The translations under genes and the position numbers were made by a program. Of a stretch of 64,000 nucleotides of DNA, positions 42,889 through 51,562 are shown one piece after another. Source of the DNA: Salinivirga sp035268865 (GTDB lineage Bacteria; Bacteroidota; Bacteroidia; Bacteroidales; Salinivirgaceae); the NCBI RefSeq assembly GCF_035268865.1, contig NZ_DATFKB010000191.1, forward strand, positions 1 to 64,000, in the 5' to 3' direction. The notes beneath the pieces are model-generated. The model had not been told where the DNA came from, ran no database searches, and saw only the letters and a program-made list of their open reading frames with translations. Within the stretch, counting starts at the first letter, position 1, and each line of letters opens with the position of its first letter.

Positions 42889-45483
42889 TTAATATTGTCC
42901 GTTATCGTACCAGTTTTCTCTTTTGTCGTATTTAAGATCTTGCAGAATTGAGGATTTAACACCAATTGTAAAAGAATAACTCTGTCGTTCTCCAAAAGGT
43001 ACCCAGTGAAAACTCATCACCCAACAATGCAGATCCCTTGTTATATCAAGCGTCGTGGCCGACATTTTTCTCCGCTCAAAGTCATAACCGGTCCTAAAAC
43101 CTACTTTCCATTTATCGGTAACGCTGAAGTTACCTCTCAAACCTACGGTTTGTATTACACTTTTAGTATTTTGTGGCTTTGAGAAAGTGTATTTATAGTT
43201 AAGGGTAAAGCTCCAGGGAATATCAAAATAGTCGTAATAATCGACCACGGCTCTTTGCTGTTCTTCTTCTGAAACTTCATCGCCTTCAAACATTTTAGAA
43301 TCGAGCTTAAAATTAAATGAAACCGCTGCGCGGGTGATGCGGCCCAATTTTCCATCTACATTGAACTGGTATTTATCTATGCGTTTATAGGTGATTGGAT
43401 CTAAAGCGTAGGGATCCATAGTTGCATTAAACTGTACATTAACCTTTTGAAATAAATTGGTCGAGGCTCGCATAGATAAGGGGCTCCAGTTCATAGAGTC
43501 GGCTACAATATTGTAATTAGTAGAGAAGTTTAAGGTTTTGAGCAGATCAATTTTTTTTGTTTTTGATACTGAATCATTCGGTGTTCTTACCTTCATGCTG
43601 ACTTGATTGCCCAGACTCAGATTTATAGCCCCGGATCTCGGACCTGATGGCACACCATATATGCCATTGTCATAATAACTATATGTTTGATTTGGCTGCC
43701 CTTCGACCTCGTCATAGTAACCGTATTTATCAAGCGAGAAATTGGGTCTGTAACTATAAGAAACCGATGGAGAATGCACAAACCTGATAGCTTCTACCGG
43801 AATGTAGGATTGAAACGTGTATAGTCCGTATAGGGTTGTATTTACCCCTGCACTTACATTATAATCATATATCCGGTTGAAACCGGTAATTGTATCTGTT
43901 GTGGTTTTTCCAAAAACAGTGTCTCCTTCTGTAAAAAGACTCCCTTCGTATTTTTTACGCAATGAATTAAAGTACCAACGTTCAGTGTAGTTGGCACTGG
44001 GAGAAAAATTGAGGAATTTTAAGAATTTTGCTGAAGTTTTTACTCCCACATCGTGTTTTACCCCGAATTTAAACTCATCCACCACATCTTTTTTAAAAAG
44101 TTCATCTTCTTTTACTGTAAAGCGGTTTTCAAGCCTGGAGCTATAAGTGATGCCAATTTTTTGTAATAAGTTGGGTGGTTTATTTGAGTTTTTTGGAGCA
44201 AAAGGGGTTATTCTTTGCATGTTGAGGTTTACACTCGGTAAAGTCATAGCTACACTACTGTCTTTGGTGTTAAGTGTATGCCTGAGTTGTGCATTAAATG
44301 AAAACGGTGTACCCGGAAGGCTATGGCTGTAATTTACTGATGAGTTTACCGTATTTTGCAGGTAATTATTCATTTGTGTGGAATAGCGGTTGGCCGATGT
44401 GCTTTTAAGGTTTACATTGGCTGAAAAATTACTATTAGGCCTTGCTTTAGGATCCTGATTATGATGCCATGTAAGGTTGTATGCATCGGTGTTGACATAA
44501 TCTGCCAGTCCTCTTTCGCTCTCAATTATTTTTTCGAGCATAAACGACAATTGGCCGCTATATCTGTACCGTTTTTTATATCGTGACGAAATGGTTCCTT
44601 TGTAGCTCCCTTTTGAATAAATACTTCCGACTACTTTTAGGTCCATGTAATCGCTTAACGCCCAATAGTAACCAAGATCTTCGAGTGAAAAACCGCGTCT
44701 TTCCGATTCTCCGTATCTGGGCAGGATTAAACCGGAAGTTTTTTCTTTTGTAAATGGAAAAAAACCAAAAGGAATGGCAATTGGAGTGGGGACATCTTCA
44801 ATAACCAGGTAAAGCGGACCCGAAACGATTTTATCGTTCTGAATTACACGTGCCTTACTCATGGCGATATAGTAATGCGGGTGTTCATGATCGCAGGTGG
44901 TGTATTTACCTGCTTTAAGGTCGATGATGTTTTCGGTGTGCTTTTTAGTGCGCCGGCTGTGCAAAAAACCACCATCTTGCTCTGTTACGACATCGGTAAT
45001 AATTCCCTTTTTGGTCTTAAAATTATACCTGATCTCCCGTGATTCATACAAATCTTCGCCTTCTTTAAAAATTGGCAACCCAATTTCATTACCTAACGAA
45101 TCTGTTTTACCCTTGGCAAAGATTTCATTTTTATTGAAGTCTATATCGATATAAGATGCTGTCAGTTCAATATCGCCATATAAAACTTTTGCGTCTCCTT
45201 TTAATATGATCCTTTTTTCATTTAAAAACGATTCTATGGTATCTGCTGATTGATAATCGACAGGACTTGAAAGGGTAGATGAAGGAGTCGATTTAGTTGT
45301 GTCGGGTTTTATATTGGATGAATCCAGTTTAGTATAAGTCCATGCGGAGGTGTCCACAGGAGGAATGCTATCACTATTGCCAGATTTAGGTACTTCCTGA
45401 CCCAATAAATTTACCGGGTAAAGTATCTGAACAAGAAAAAGGTAAATAGTATATCGAATAAAAACCTTCAACACAAATTTCAA
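42889..45483 (-). CDS. lptD: LPS-assembly outer-membrane protein LptD (OstA family)
   Basis: The beta-barrel that inserts lipopolysaccharide into the outer leaflet of the outer membrane, receiving it across the LptA-type bridge. A signal peptide (1-28) precedes a short disordered Ser/Thr/Pro stretch (30-75). The OstA/LptA-like beta-jellyroll follows (about 78-200, with IILKGDAKVLYGDIELTASYIDIDF). The rest is barrel with alternating aromatic strands, ending in SFTIGVKSSILQDLKYDKRENWYDNGQY (shown here by its start, SFTIGVKSSI). Length (864) is similar to other Bacteroidota LptD-like proteins. LptE is not nearby. A TAGTTTTG box upstream could drive this and the next two genes. Confidence 0.92.
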   Translation of the reverse strand: MKFVLKVFIRYTIYLFLVQILYPVNLLGQEVPKSGNSDSIPPVDTSAWTYTKLDSSNIKPDTTKSTPSSTLSSPVDYQSADTIESFLNEKRIILKGDAKVLYGDIELTASYIDIDFNKNEIFAKGKTDSLGNEIGLPIFKEGEDLYESREIRYNFKTKKGIITDVVTEQDGGFLHSRRTKKHTENIIDLKAGKYTTCDHEHPHYYIAMSKARVIQNDKIVSGPLYLVIEDVPTPIAIPFGFFPFTKEKTSGLILPRYGESERRGFSLEDLGYYWALSDYMDLKVVGSIYSKGSYKGTISSRYKKRYRYSGQLSFMLEKIIESERGLADYVNTDAYNLTWHHNQDPKARPNSNFSANVNLKSTSANRYSTQMNNYLQNTVNSSVNYSHSLPGTPFSFNAQLRHTLNTKDSSVAMTLPSVNLNMQRITPFAPKNSNKPPNLLQKIGITYSSRLENRFTVKEDELFKKDVVDEFKFGVKHDVGVKTSAKFLKFLNFSPSANYTERWYFNSLRKKYEGSLFTEGDTVFGKTTTDTITGFNRIYDYNVSAGVNTTLYGLYTFQSYIPVEAIRFVHSPSVSYSYRPNFSLDKYGYYDEVEGQPNQTYSYYDNGIYGVPSGPRSGAINLSLGNQVSMKVRTPNDSVSKTKKIDLLKTLNFSTNYNIVADSMNWSPLSMRASTNLFQKVNVQFNATMDPYALDPITYKRIDKYQFNVDGKLGRITRAAVSFNFKLDSKMFEGDEVSEEEQQRAVVDYYDYFDIPWSFTLNYKYTFSKPQNTKSVIQTVGLRGNFSVTDKWKVGFRTGYDFERRKMSATTLDITRDLHCWVMSFHWVPFGERQSYSFTIGVKSSILQDLKYDKRENWYDNGQY

Positions 45484-45500
45484 ATCCCGTTAGTTTGTTC

Positions 45501-45508
45501 TATTTTTG
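45501..45508 (+). promoter_or_regulatory. Candidate -7 box for the amidase gene
   Basis: The plus strand reads TATTTTTG, a TAnnTTTG match 58 bases before the amidase ATG, in the 83-base divergent gap between lptD and the amidase. Confidence 0.35.
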
Positions 45509-45538
45509 TTTGTTCTTGAATGCATAATTTTTGCGGTT

Positions 45539-45546
45539 CAAAACTA
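45539..45546 (-). promoter_or_regulatory. Candidate -7 box for lptD
   Basis: The minus strand reads TAGTTTTG (TAnnTTTG), 55 bases before the lptD start codon. It lies between the amidase box and the amidase start, so the two divergent promoters would overlap. Confidence 0.4.
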
Positions 45547-45566
45547 ATTAAAATCTTTTATTCCTT

Positions 45567-46676
45567 ATGAATCGTTTACAGAAGATTTCTATCATATACG
45601 TAATATTTAGTGTGTTTATTTTGCCATATACCGCACATTGTACTGAAGATGAGGATCAATTTGTGGTTGTACTTGATGCTGGTCATGGTGGAAAAGATAG
45701 TGGCGCAAGGGGTAGCTTTTCAATGGAAAAAGATGTTGTTCTGGATATCACCAAACAAGTTGGTCATTATATACAAAACCATTTACCCGAAATACGGGTA
45801 CTTTATACCAGAGAAGATGATAGTTTTGTGAAGCTTTTTAAAAGGGCCGAAATAGCCAACCGAAATGAGGCTGATCTTTTTGTATCTATACATGCTAATG
45901 CCTCGCCAAGTAACAGGGCTTTTGGTACCGAAACATTCGTAATGGGTTTGCACAAAACAGAAAGTAATTTGGAAGTTGCCCAAAAGGAAAATGCTGTAAT
46001 AACCCTGGAGGAAAATTATGAAGAACACTATGAAGGTTATGATCCACACAGTGCAGAATCCTACATTATTTTTTCTTTAATGCAAAATGCGTTTCTGGAA
46101 CAGAGCCTCAGGGCGGCCGAGTTAACTCAAAAAGAGTTCCGCGAGCGCGCCAGGCGAAAAGACAGAGGGGTGAAACAGGCCGGTTTTCTGGTCTTATGGA
46201 AAACCACCATGCCAAGTATACTTATTGAAACAGGCTTTATTTCTAATAGCAATGAAGAGGCTTATTTGAATTCGGACCAGGGAAAAGACTATCTGGCTTC
46301 GGCCATATTCAGAGCCATTCGTTCATACTATGAAGAGATGAAAGCTCAAAAAGCTGAAGAAAAACCTCAAAGTGAAAAGCAAATCGCACAAACAGAAACA
46401 CAAAATAAATCTAATGATGTATATTTTATGGTGCAGCTAACAGCTTCTTCTCAAATGGCAGATACTGCAAAAGCACCTTTCTCAAATCTTGATAATCCGC
46501 TTGAAATACAAAAAATAGGCAAATATTATAAATATTTTTACGGGAAGGTTAATAACTATAAAGAAGCAAAAAAACTCCAGAAACATTGCGAGGCGCATTT
46601 TCCAGATGCATTTATAGTTGCTTTCGAAGGCGATAATCCCATTTCTGTGCAAAAGGCTATAAAAAGTGTGCAATAA
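45567..46676 (+). CDS. N-acetylmuramoyl-L-alanine amidase with C-terminal SPOR-like domain
   Basis: A periplasmic zinc amidase (Amidase_3 family) that cuts the bond between MurNAc and the stem peptide, needed for daughter cell separation. A signal peptide (1-25) leads to the catalytic domain with the zinc ligands in LDAGHGGKDSGARG (His40) and Glu54, FVSIHANAS (His108), and the general base in PSILIETGFISN (Glu220). The C-terminal region (about 295-369) with VYFMVQLTASSQ and GKYYKYFYGKVNNYKEAKK looks like a SPOR domain, which binds denuded glycan at the division site. The MCE gene follows after 49 bases. Confidence 0.92.
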   Translation: MNRLQKISIIYVIFSVFILPYTAHCTEDEDQFVVVLDAGHGGKDSGARGSFSMEKDVVLDITKQVGHYIQNHLPEIRVLYTREDDSFVKLFKRAEIANRNEADLFVSIHANASPSNRAFGTETFVMGLHKTESNLEVAQKENAVITLEENYEEHYEGYDPHSAESYIIFSLMQNAFLEQSLRAAELTQKEFRERARRKDRGVKQAGFLVLWKTTMPSILIETGFISNSNEEAYLNSDQGKDYLASAIFRAIRSYYEEMKAQKAEEKPQSEKQIAQTETQNKSNDVYFMVQLTASSQMADTAKAPFSNLDNPLEIQKIGKYYKYFYGKVNNYKEAKKLQKHCEAHFPDAFIVAFEGDNPISVQKAIKSVQ

Positions 46677-46725
46677 AATTGTATATTGTTGATCTTTACA
46701 TAACGTGCAATGAAAGTACTAAGTG

Positions 46726-47967
46726 ATGAATAATAAATATAAATACATATTAATTGGACTTCTGGCAGCTATTACCATTTTAGTTTTTGTTTTCGGGCTA
46801 AATTATCTTAAAGGCAAAAATTATTTTATTGAGGAAGATACTTATTATGTGGTCTATAATAGGATAGAAGGGTTAACCAAATCCAGTCCTGTTCTGCTTA
46901 ACGGTTATAATGTGGGTCAGGTGCGCGAAATTAGTTTTCATAACGTTAAAAAAGGCAATCTGATTGTGGAATTTGTCGTCAAAAAAGATATCCACATTCC
47001 CCAAAAGTCCATAGCCCGTATTTTTAGTCAGGATTTAATGGGTACCAAAGCCATTGATCTTGTATTCTCAGATAAAGACAGTCTGCTAACCGCAGGAGAC
47101 ACCTTAATTGCTGAAACCGAAGAGAGCCTGAAGGAACAGGTTAGTATTGAAATGCTACCATTAAAAAACAAAGCAGAGGATTTGTTGCGCGAAATGGAGA
47201 ATGCAATAAATATTATCAACTTAATTTTTAATGAGCGTACCAGGCAAAATTTAAAACAGATTATAGAAGAATTGAATTACACATCTAAAAACCTGCGTTC
47301 CAGCACTGCCAGTGTAGATACTTTACTTTTAAATGAAAAGCAACGCATTCACCGGCTATTGGTTAATTTGGAATCTATAACCAATAATTTTAGCGAGAAT
47401 AATGAAAATATTACAGACCTTATGGCAAACCTGGAGGTACTAACAGACTCGCTAAAACGTGTAGATTTTAATGGAACTGTGGCAGAGGCAGACTCAACAA
47501 TTTTAGCCATTAATAGTGTATTGAATAAAATACAGACTCAGGAGGGCACTCTGGGCAAACTTATCTATAACGATTCGCTCTATAATGCTCTTAATGAGAG
47601 TACCGAAGATATAGGATTGCTTGCCGAAGATTTGCGCGTAAATCCTAAAAGGTACTTACACTTTTCAGCGTTTGATCTTGGTCGCACAATGTATGTACTC
47701 GATGACGATAAAATGGAAAAGCGTGCGAAGAAAAACGATGGAAACTATCATGTTTTAATTGATGAATCGCCTTCGCCTGTTTCCCTTGAATATTATGATA
47801 AAATTGACAATGTTAAACAACGCGTTGTAAAAGATACCTACTTATATACTGTTGGTAATTATGAGAAAAAGCGTAAAGCAAAACGTTTTCTGAAAAAGGT
47901 AAGAAAAAACTATCCCAAAGCGCGCATTATTTACATTAACAAGGGTCAATTTACCTATGTAGATTAA
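46726..47967 (+). CDS. MlaD-family (MCE domain) lipid transport protein
   Basis: A membrane-anchored MCE protein of the kind that shuttles phospholipids between membranes with an MlaE/MlaF transporter. An N-terminal helix (about 5-24, ILIGLLAAITILVFVFGLNYL) anchors it; the MCE domain follows (about 35-115, RIEGLTKSSPVLLNGYNVGQV). A long coiled-coil stretch (about 130-290) is typical of the family. The last 45 residues, VKDTYLYTVGNYEKKRKAKRF and YPKARIIYINKGQ, resemble half of a SPOR fold and the amidase tail just upstream. A GTG one codon earlier is possible; I prefer the ATG. No mlaE or mlaF gene is adjacent. Confidence 0.88.
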   Translation: MNNKYKYILIGLLAAITILVFVFGLNYLKGKNYFIEEDTYYVVYNRIEGLTKSSPVLLNGYNVGQVREISFHNVKKGNLIVEFVVKKDIHIPQKSIARIFSQDLMGTKAIDLVFSDKDSLLTAGDTLIAETEESLKEQVSIEMLPLKNKAEDLLREMENAINIINLIFNERTRQNLKQIIEELNYTSKNLRSSTASVDTLLLNEKQRIHRLLVNLESITNNFSENNENITDLMANLEVLTDSLKRVDFNGTVAEADSTILAINSVLNKIQTQEGTLGKLIYNDSLYNALNESTEDIGLLAEDLRVNPKRYLHFSAFDLGRTMYVLDDDKMEKRAKKNDGNYHVLIDESPSPVSLEYYDKIDNVKQRVVKDTYLYTVGNYEKKRKAKRFLKKVRKNYPKARIIYINKGQFTYVD

Positions 47968-48263
47968 TTTTATTTCCATATAGGTATTTTTACCTGTTAA
48001 TTTTCCCTTAACATTATTTTAACATATCGTTAATCCGGTTAACACTCAACAGTTTAAAATTCCAATTGCTGTAATATTTTTAAAATCAGGTAGTTATAAA
48101 GCAAAAAAAAATTACTTTTACAAGCGGTTGATTTTAAAACGAATATCAAAAAAATGAAAAATACAAGCGAAATTTTATTTTTTTTTAATGTTTTTTTTCA
48201 CCAATTTAGTATTCGCAATAAAAAAAATCATCATTAATATAAATTGTTAGGAATTAGCTCGCT
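47968..48263 (+). other. A+T-rich region before dnaA
   Basis: This 296-base gene-free stretch has long A and T runs, several TTAAC words (CCTTAAC, TTTTAAC, GGTTAAC) and a small hairpin AGGTATTTTTACCT at 47982-47995. No match to the DnaA box TTATCCACA or its complement is visible, nor a clear TAnnTTTG box. It may hold the dnaA promoter or part of the origin, but direct support is weak. Confidence 0.35.
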
Positions 48264-49688
48264 ATGGATCACAAAGAAGCATGGGATCATTGTCTGTCAA
48301 TTATTCGCGATAACATACCTGAGAGAAGTTTCCAAACTTGGTTCAGTCCGATAAGGCCAATTAAGTTATCCGATAAAGTACTCACGATAGAAGTACCAAC
48401 ATCATTTTTCTATGAGTACCTTGAGGAACATTTTATTGATATTCTTCGAAAAACCCTTTTTAAGGTTATCGGAGCAGATGCCAAATTAGAGTACAGCATT
48501 ATTGTGCATAATAATACACACAACTCAAAGCCATATGCTGTAAAAATACCAACGCAAAATAAATCTGACCTTACTAACCGTCCCGTATCCATGCCTATGG
48601 GATCTAATAGTACCAATAATATTAAAAATCCTTTTGTAATACCTGGTATTCAAAAGCTTAATATCGACCCGCAACTTAATAGTGATTATAATTTTCAGAA
48701 TTTTATCGAAGGTGAGTGCAACAGACTGGCCCGCTCAGCGGGATTTGCCATAGCTCAAAATCCGGGTAAAACTGCCTTCAATCCTCTTTTTATATACGGA
48801 GCCTCAGGTTTGGGAAAAACTCACCTGGCGCACGCAATAGGAATACAGGTAAAGGAAAGGTTTCCGGAAAAAACAGTGTTGTATGTCGAAGCCAATAAAT
48901 TTGAACGCCAATATGCCGATGCTACCCGCAGCAATGAGCGCAACGATTTTGTCCATTTTTACCAGATGATCGATGTGCTGATTATTGATGACGTTCAGCA
49001 TTTGGCCGCAAAACAGAAAACACAAGATGTATTTTTTCATATTTTCAACCACCTGCACCAATCAGGTAAGCAACTTATTCTAACTTCAGACAAACCACCG
49101 GTTGAACTTGAAGGTTTAGAGCAACGCTTGCTATCACGCTTTAAGTGGGGGCTGAGCGCCGATTTACAGGTGCCGGATTTTGAAACCCGGAAGACCATCC
49201 TTCAAAAAATGGCCTATAAAGATGGTATTGAGCTACAGGATGAAATTATAGACTACATAGCCAATCATATTAATACCAATGTGCGTGAATTAGAAGGCGC
49301 TTTGGTATCACTCATGGCTCAGAGTACACTCAATAGAAAAGAAATTACCATTGATTTGGCGAAGGACCTTATTGATAAATTGGTCAGTAATACCCGCAAA
49401 GAGATTACTCTGGATGTGATTCAGCAAACAGTATGCGATTATTTCAGTATGCCGGTCGATCAGCTTAAATCAAAAACCAGAAAGCGCGAAATTGTACAAG
49501 CCAGACAAATAGCGATGTATTTTGCCAAAAGCAAAACAAAATCATCTTTGTCTACCATAGGGGCGCGTATTGGTGGAAAAGATCATGCTACTGTATTGCA
49601 CGCATGTAAAACGGTTAAAAACTTATTGGACACTGATAAAAGGTTTAAATCATTTGTAACAGACATTGATAAAATGCTGGAAAACTAA
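48264..49688 (+). CDS. dnaA: Chromosomal replication initiator DnaA
   Basis: The AAA+ protein that recognises and opens the replication origin. Domain I (1-85) has the helicase-interaction pattern EAWDHCLSIIRDNIPERSFQTWF (shown here by its last part, IPERSFQTWF), followed by a flexible linker (about 86-140). The ATPase domain carries Walker A YGASGLGKTH (178-187), Walker B VLIIDDVQHLA (238-248) and the arginine-rich sensor LLSRFKWGL. The C-terminal DNA-binding domain (about 370-474) has the signature GGKDHATVLHACKTV. Full length (474). A terminator lies immediately downstream, so it is monocistronic unless it is read with the upstream MCE gene. Confidence 0.97.
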   Translation: MDHKEAWDHCLSIIRDNIPERSFQTWFSPIRPIKLSDKVLTIEVPTSFFYEYLEEHFIDILRKTLFKVIGADAKLEYSIIVHNNTHNSKPYAVKIPTQNKSDLTNRPVSMPMGSNSTNNIKNPFVIPGIQKLNIDPQLNSDYNFQNFIEGECNRLARSAGFAIAQNPGKTAFNPLFIYGASGLGKTHLAHAIGIQVKERFPEKTVLYVEANKFERQYADATRSNERNDFVHFYQMIDVLIIDDVQHLAAKQKTQDVFFHIFNHLHQSGKQLILTSDKPPVELEGLEQRLLSRFKWGLSADLQVPDFETRKTILQKMAYKDGIELQDEIIDYIANHINTNVRELEGALVSLMAQSTLNRKEITIDLAKDLIDKLVSNTRKEITLDVIQQTVCDYFSMPVDQLKSKTRKREIVQARQIAMYFAKSKTKSSLSTIGARIGGKDHATVLHACKTVKNLLDTDKRFKSFVTDIDKMLEN

Positions 49689-49710
49689 GTGATTAAAACA
49701 TCTACATAGC

Positions 49711-49739
49711 AATCCTTCCTTACCTGGGAAGGATTTTTT
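49711..49739 (+). terminator. Intrinsic terminator after dnaA
   Basis: AATCCTTCC (49711-49719) and GGAAGGATT (49727-49735) form a 9-base stem with a 7-base loop followed by six T. Confidence 0.85.
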
Positions 49740-49825
49740 ATTTCAGTCTGCATGCGCTTTTCGGTATTTTTATTTTGAAAAACTGACTTAAATCATCAAT
49801 TTTGTAACTTTAAAAAAAAGTTTAC

Positions 49826-50593
49826 ATGTCAATTATTATCAAAACACCGGAACAAATAGAGGGGATACGCAAAAGCAGCAGGTTGGCCGCTAGTTGTCTG
49901 GATTATATTGAGCCCTATGTAGAACCAGGTGTTTCTACCGGATATCTGGATAAAAAAATCGAAGATTATATAAGAGCGCATGGTGCCACGCCGGCGCCGC
50001 TAAACTATCATGGTTTTCCTAAAGCCACCTGCATATCACCCAATAATGTGGTATGTCACGGAATACCTACCGATGACCAAATATTAAAAAATGGAGATGT
50101 AATAAATATCGATGTAACTACCATTTTAGATGGTTTTTACGGCGATACCAGCCGCATGTTCGAGGTAGGACCAATAGATGATGAAACCGCACGCTTACTT
50201 GACGTTACAAAGCATTGCCTGGATCTGGGTATTCAACAGGTTAAACCCGGAAACCGATTCGGAAATATCGGGTTTATGATTAATAGGTATGCCAAAAGCA
50301 AGGGATACAGTGTTGTGTACGAATTTTGCGGACATGGTGTTGGGTTAGAATTTCATGAAGAACCGCAAGTAGAGCATATTGCACGCAAAAACTCCGGTGC
50401 TAAAATGAAACCCGGAATGGTGTTTACAATTGAACCAATGATTAATGCCGGAAAACCTAAAGTTAGTGTAGACAACGCCGACGGGTGGACAGCAAGAACC
50501 ATTGACGAGCAGCTATCTGCACAATATGAACATACAATACTGGTCACTGAAGATGGTTATGAAGTCTTAACGGACTTACACAACGAATATTAG
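49826..50593 (+). CDS. map: Methionine aminopeptidase, type I
   Basis: The enzyme removes the initiator methionine from nascent proteins. The pita-bread fold has all metal ligands: NNVVCHGIP (substrate histidine), INIDVTTILDGFYGDTSRMF (two aspartates), CGHGVGLEFHEEP (histidine), FTIEPMIN and QYEHTILVTEDGYEVLT (two glutamates). At 255 residues it lacks the N-terminal zinc-finger extension of longer forms. It is followed by fabG after a 97-base gap that holds no evident gene or terminator. Confidence 0.96.
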   Translation: MSIIIKTPEQIEGIRKSSRLAASCLDYIEPYVEPGVSTGYLDKKIEDYIRAHGATPAPLNYHGFPKATCISPNNVVCHGIPTDDQILKNGDVINIDVTTILDGFYGDTSRMFEVGPIDDETARLLDVTKHCLDLGIQQVKPGNRFGNIGFMINRYAKSKGYSVVYEFCGHGVGLEFHEEPQVEHIARKNSGAKMKPGMVFTIEPMINAGKPKVSVDNADGWTARTIDEQLSAQYEHTILVTEDGYEVLTDLHNEY

Positions 50594-50690
50594 AAGCCGA
50601 ATTTTACTTTATATAAATATACGCATTTATTAGTTAATCAATGCTTTATAATAAATTCTTAAAAGAAATAGATCATTAAAACAAATAAAT

Positions 50691-51437
50691 ATGAAACTAC
50701 TTGAAGGAAAAACAGCCATTGTAACAGGAGCCTCAAGAGGAATAGGCCGGGCAATTGCTTTGGTATTTGCAGAGCATGGTGCCAATATAGCAGGAACCGA
50801 TCTCAAATACGATGAGAATGCGGAAGCACTTGAAAAAGAGCTTAATGAAAAAGGCGTAAAATGTAAAATGTATGCTTCTGATGCCAGTAATTTTGAAAGT
50901 TGTAATGAGTTGGCATCACAGGTAGTAAAAGATTTTGGCTCAATTGATGCCCTGATAAATAATGCCGGAATTACAAAGGATAACTTGTTAATGCGCATGA
51001 CAGAAGCCGATTGGGATGCTGTATTGACAGTAAACCTAAAGTCTGTTTTCAATATGACAAAAGCTGTGCAGCGCACCATGCTTAAACAGCGCCATGGCTC
51101 AATTGTTAATATGAGTTCTGTAGTGGGTGTTTCAGGAAATGCTGGTCAATCAAATTACAGTGCATCAAAATCGGGAATTATTGGTTTTACAAAATCAATT
51201 GCCAAAGAGCTGGGTTCAAGAAATATTAGATGCAATGCCATTGCTCCCGGTTTTATTATTACTGAGATGACCGGCAAGTTGGGTGAAGATGTAGTAAAAA
51301 GTTGGAGTGAACAAATACCGCTTAAGCGCGGTGGAGAGCCCAAAGAAGTGGCTGAAACAGCATTATTTTTGGCTTCAGATCTTTCATCATACGTAAGTGG
51401 ACAGGTTATAAATGTTTGTGGTGCGATGAATACCTGA
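50691..51437 (+). CDS. fabG: 3-oxoacyl-[acyl-carrier-protein] reductase
   Basis: This short-chain dehydrogenase reduces beta-ketoacyl-ACP in fatty acid elongation, using NADPH. The dinucleotide motif is TGASRGIGRA (about 14-23), and INNAGITKDNLLMRM is a typical FabG sequence. The catalytic residues are Ser in VNMSSVVG and NYSASKSG (Tyr-x-x-x-Lys). The C-terminus SYVSGQVINVCGAMNT fits FabG (full length 248). Nearby fatty acid genes are absent, so it could also be a related SDR, but the NNAGIT and YSASKSG patterns favour FabG. A hairpin lies just after the stop. Confidence 0.92.
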   Translation: MKLLEGKTAIVTGASRGIGRAIALVFAEHGANIAGTDLKYDENAEALEKELNEKGVKCKMYASDASNFESCNELASQVVKDFGSIDALINNAGITKDNLLMRMTEADWDAVLTVNLKSVFNMTKAVQRTMLKQRHGSIVNMSSVVGVSGNAGQSNYSASKSGIIGFTKSIAKELGSRNIRCNAIAPGFIITEMTGKLGEDVVKSWSEQIPLKRGGEPKEVAETALFLASDLSSYVSGQVINVCGAMNT

Positions 51438-51456
51438 TTTAATTAATACTGAAAGT

Positions 51457-51492
51457 TGCTCCTGAAGTTACATTCGGGTAATTACAGGAGCA
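51457..51492 (+). terminator. Hairpin after fabG, T-poor
   Basis: TGCTCCTG (51457-51464) and CAGGAGCA (51485-51492) enclose 20 bases that can form a further small TTAC/GTAA stem. Only CTTTACC follows, so termination may be weak. Confidence 0.5.
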
Positions 51493-51562
51493 CTTTACCT
51501 ATATAACCAGGTAGATGGGAACCATTACCTGAAATTCAAATTTAACAGCTGATTTCACTCAT

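Noticed and set aside
47968..48263. Replication origin directly upstream of dnaA
   Set aside because: The stretch is A+T-rich but I found no TTATCCACA box or near match in either orientation, so I list it only as an A+T-rich region and not as oriC.
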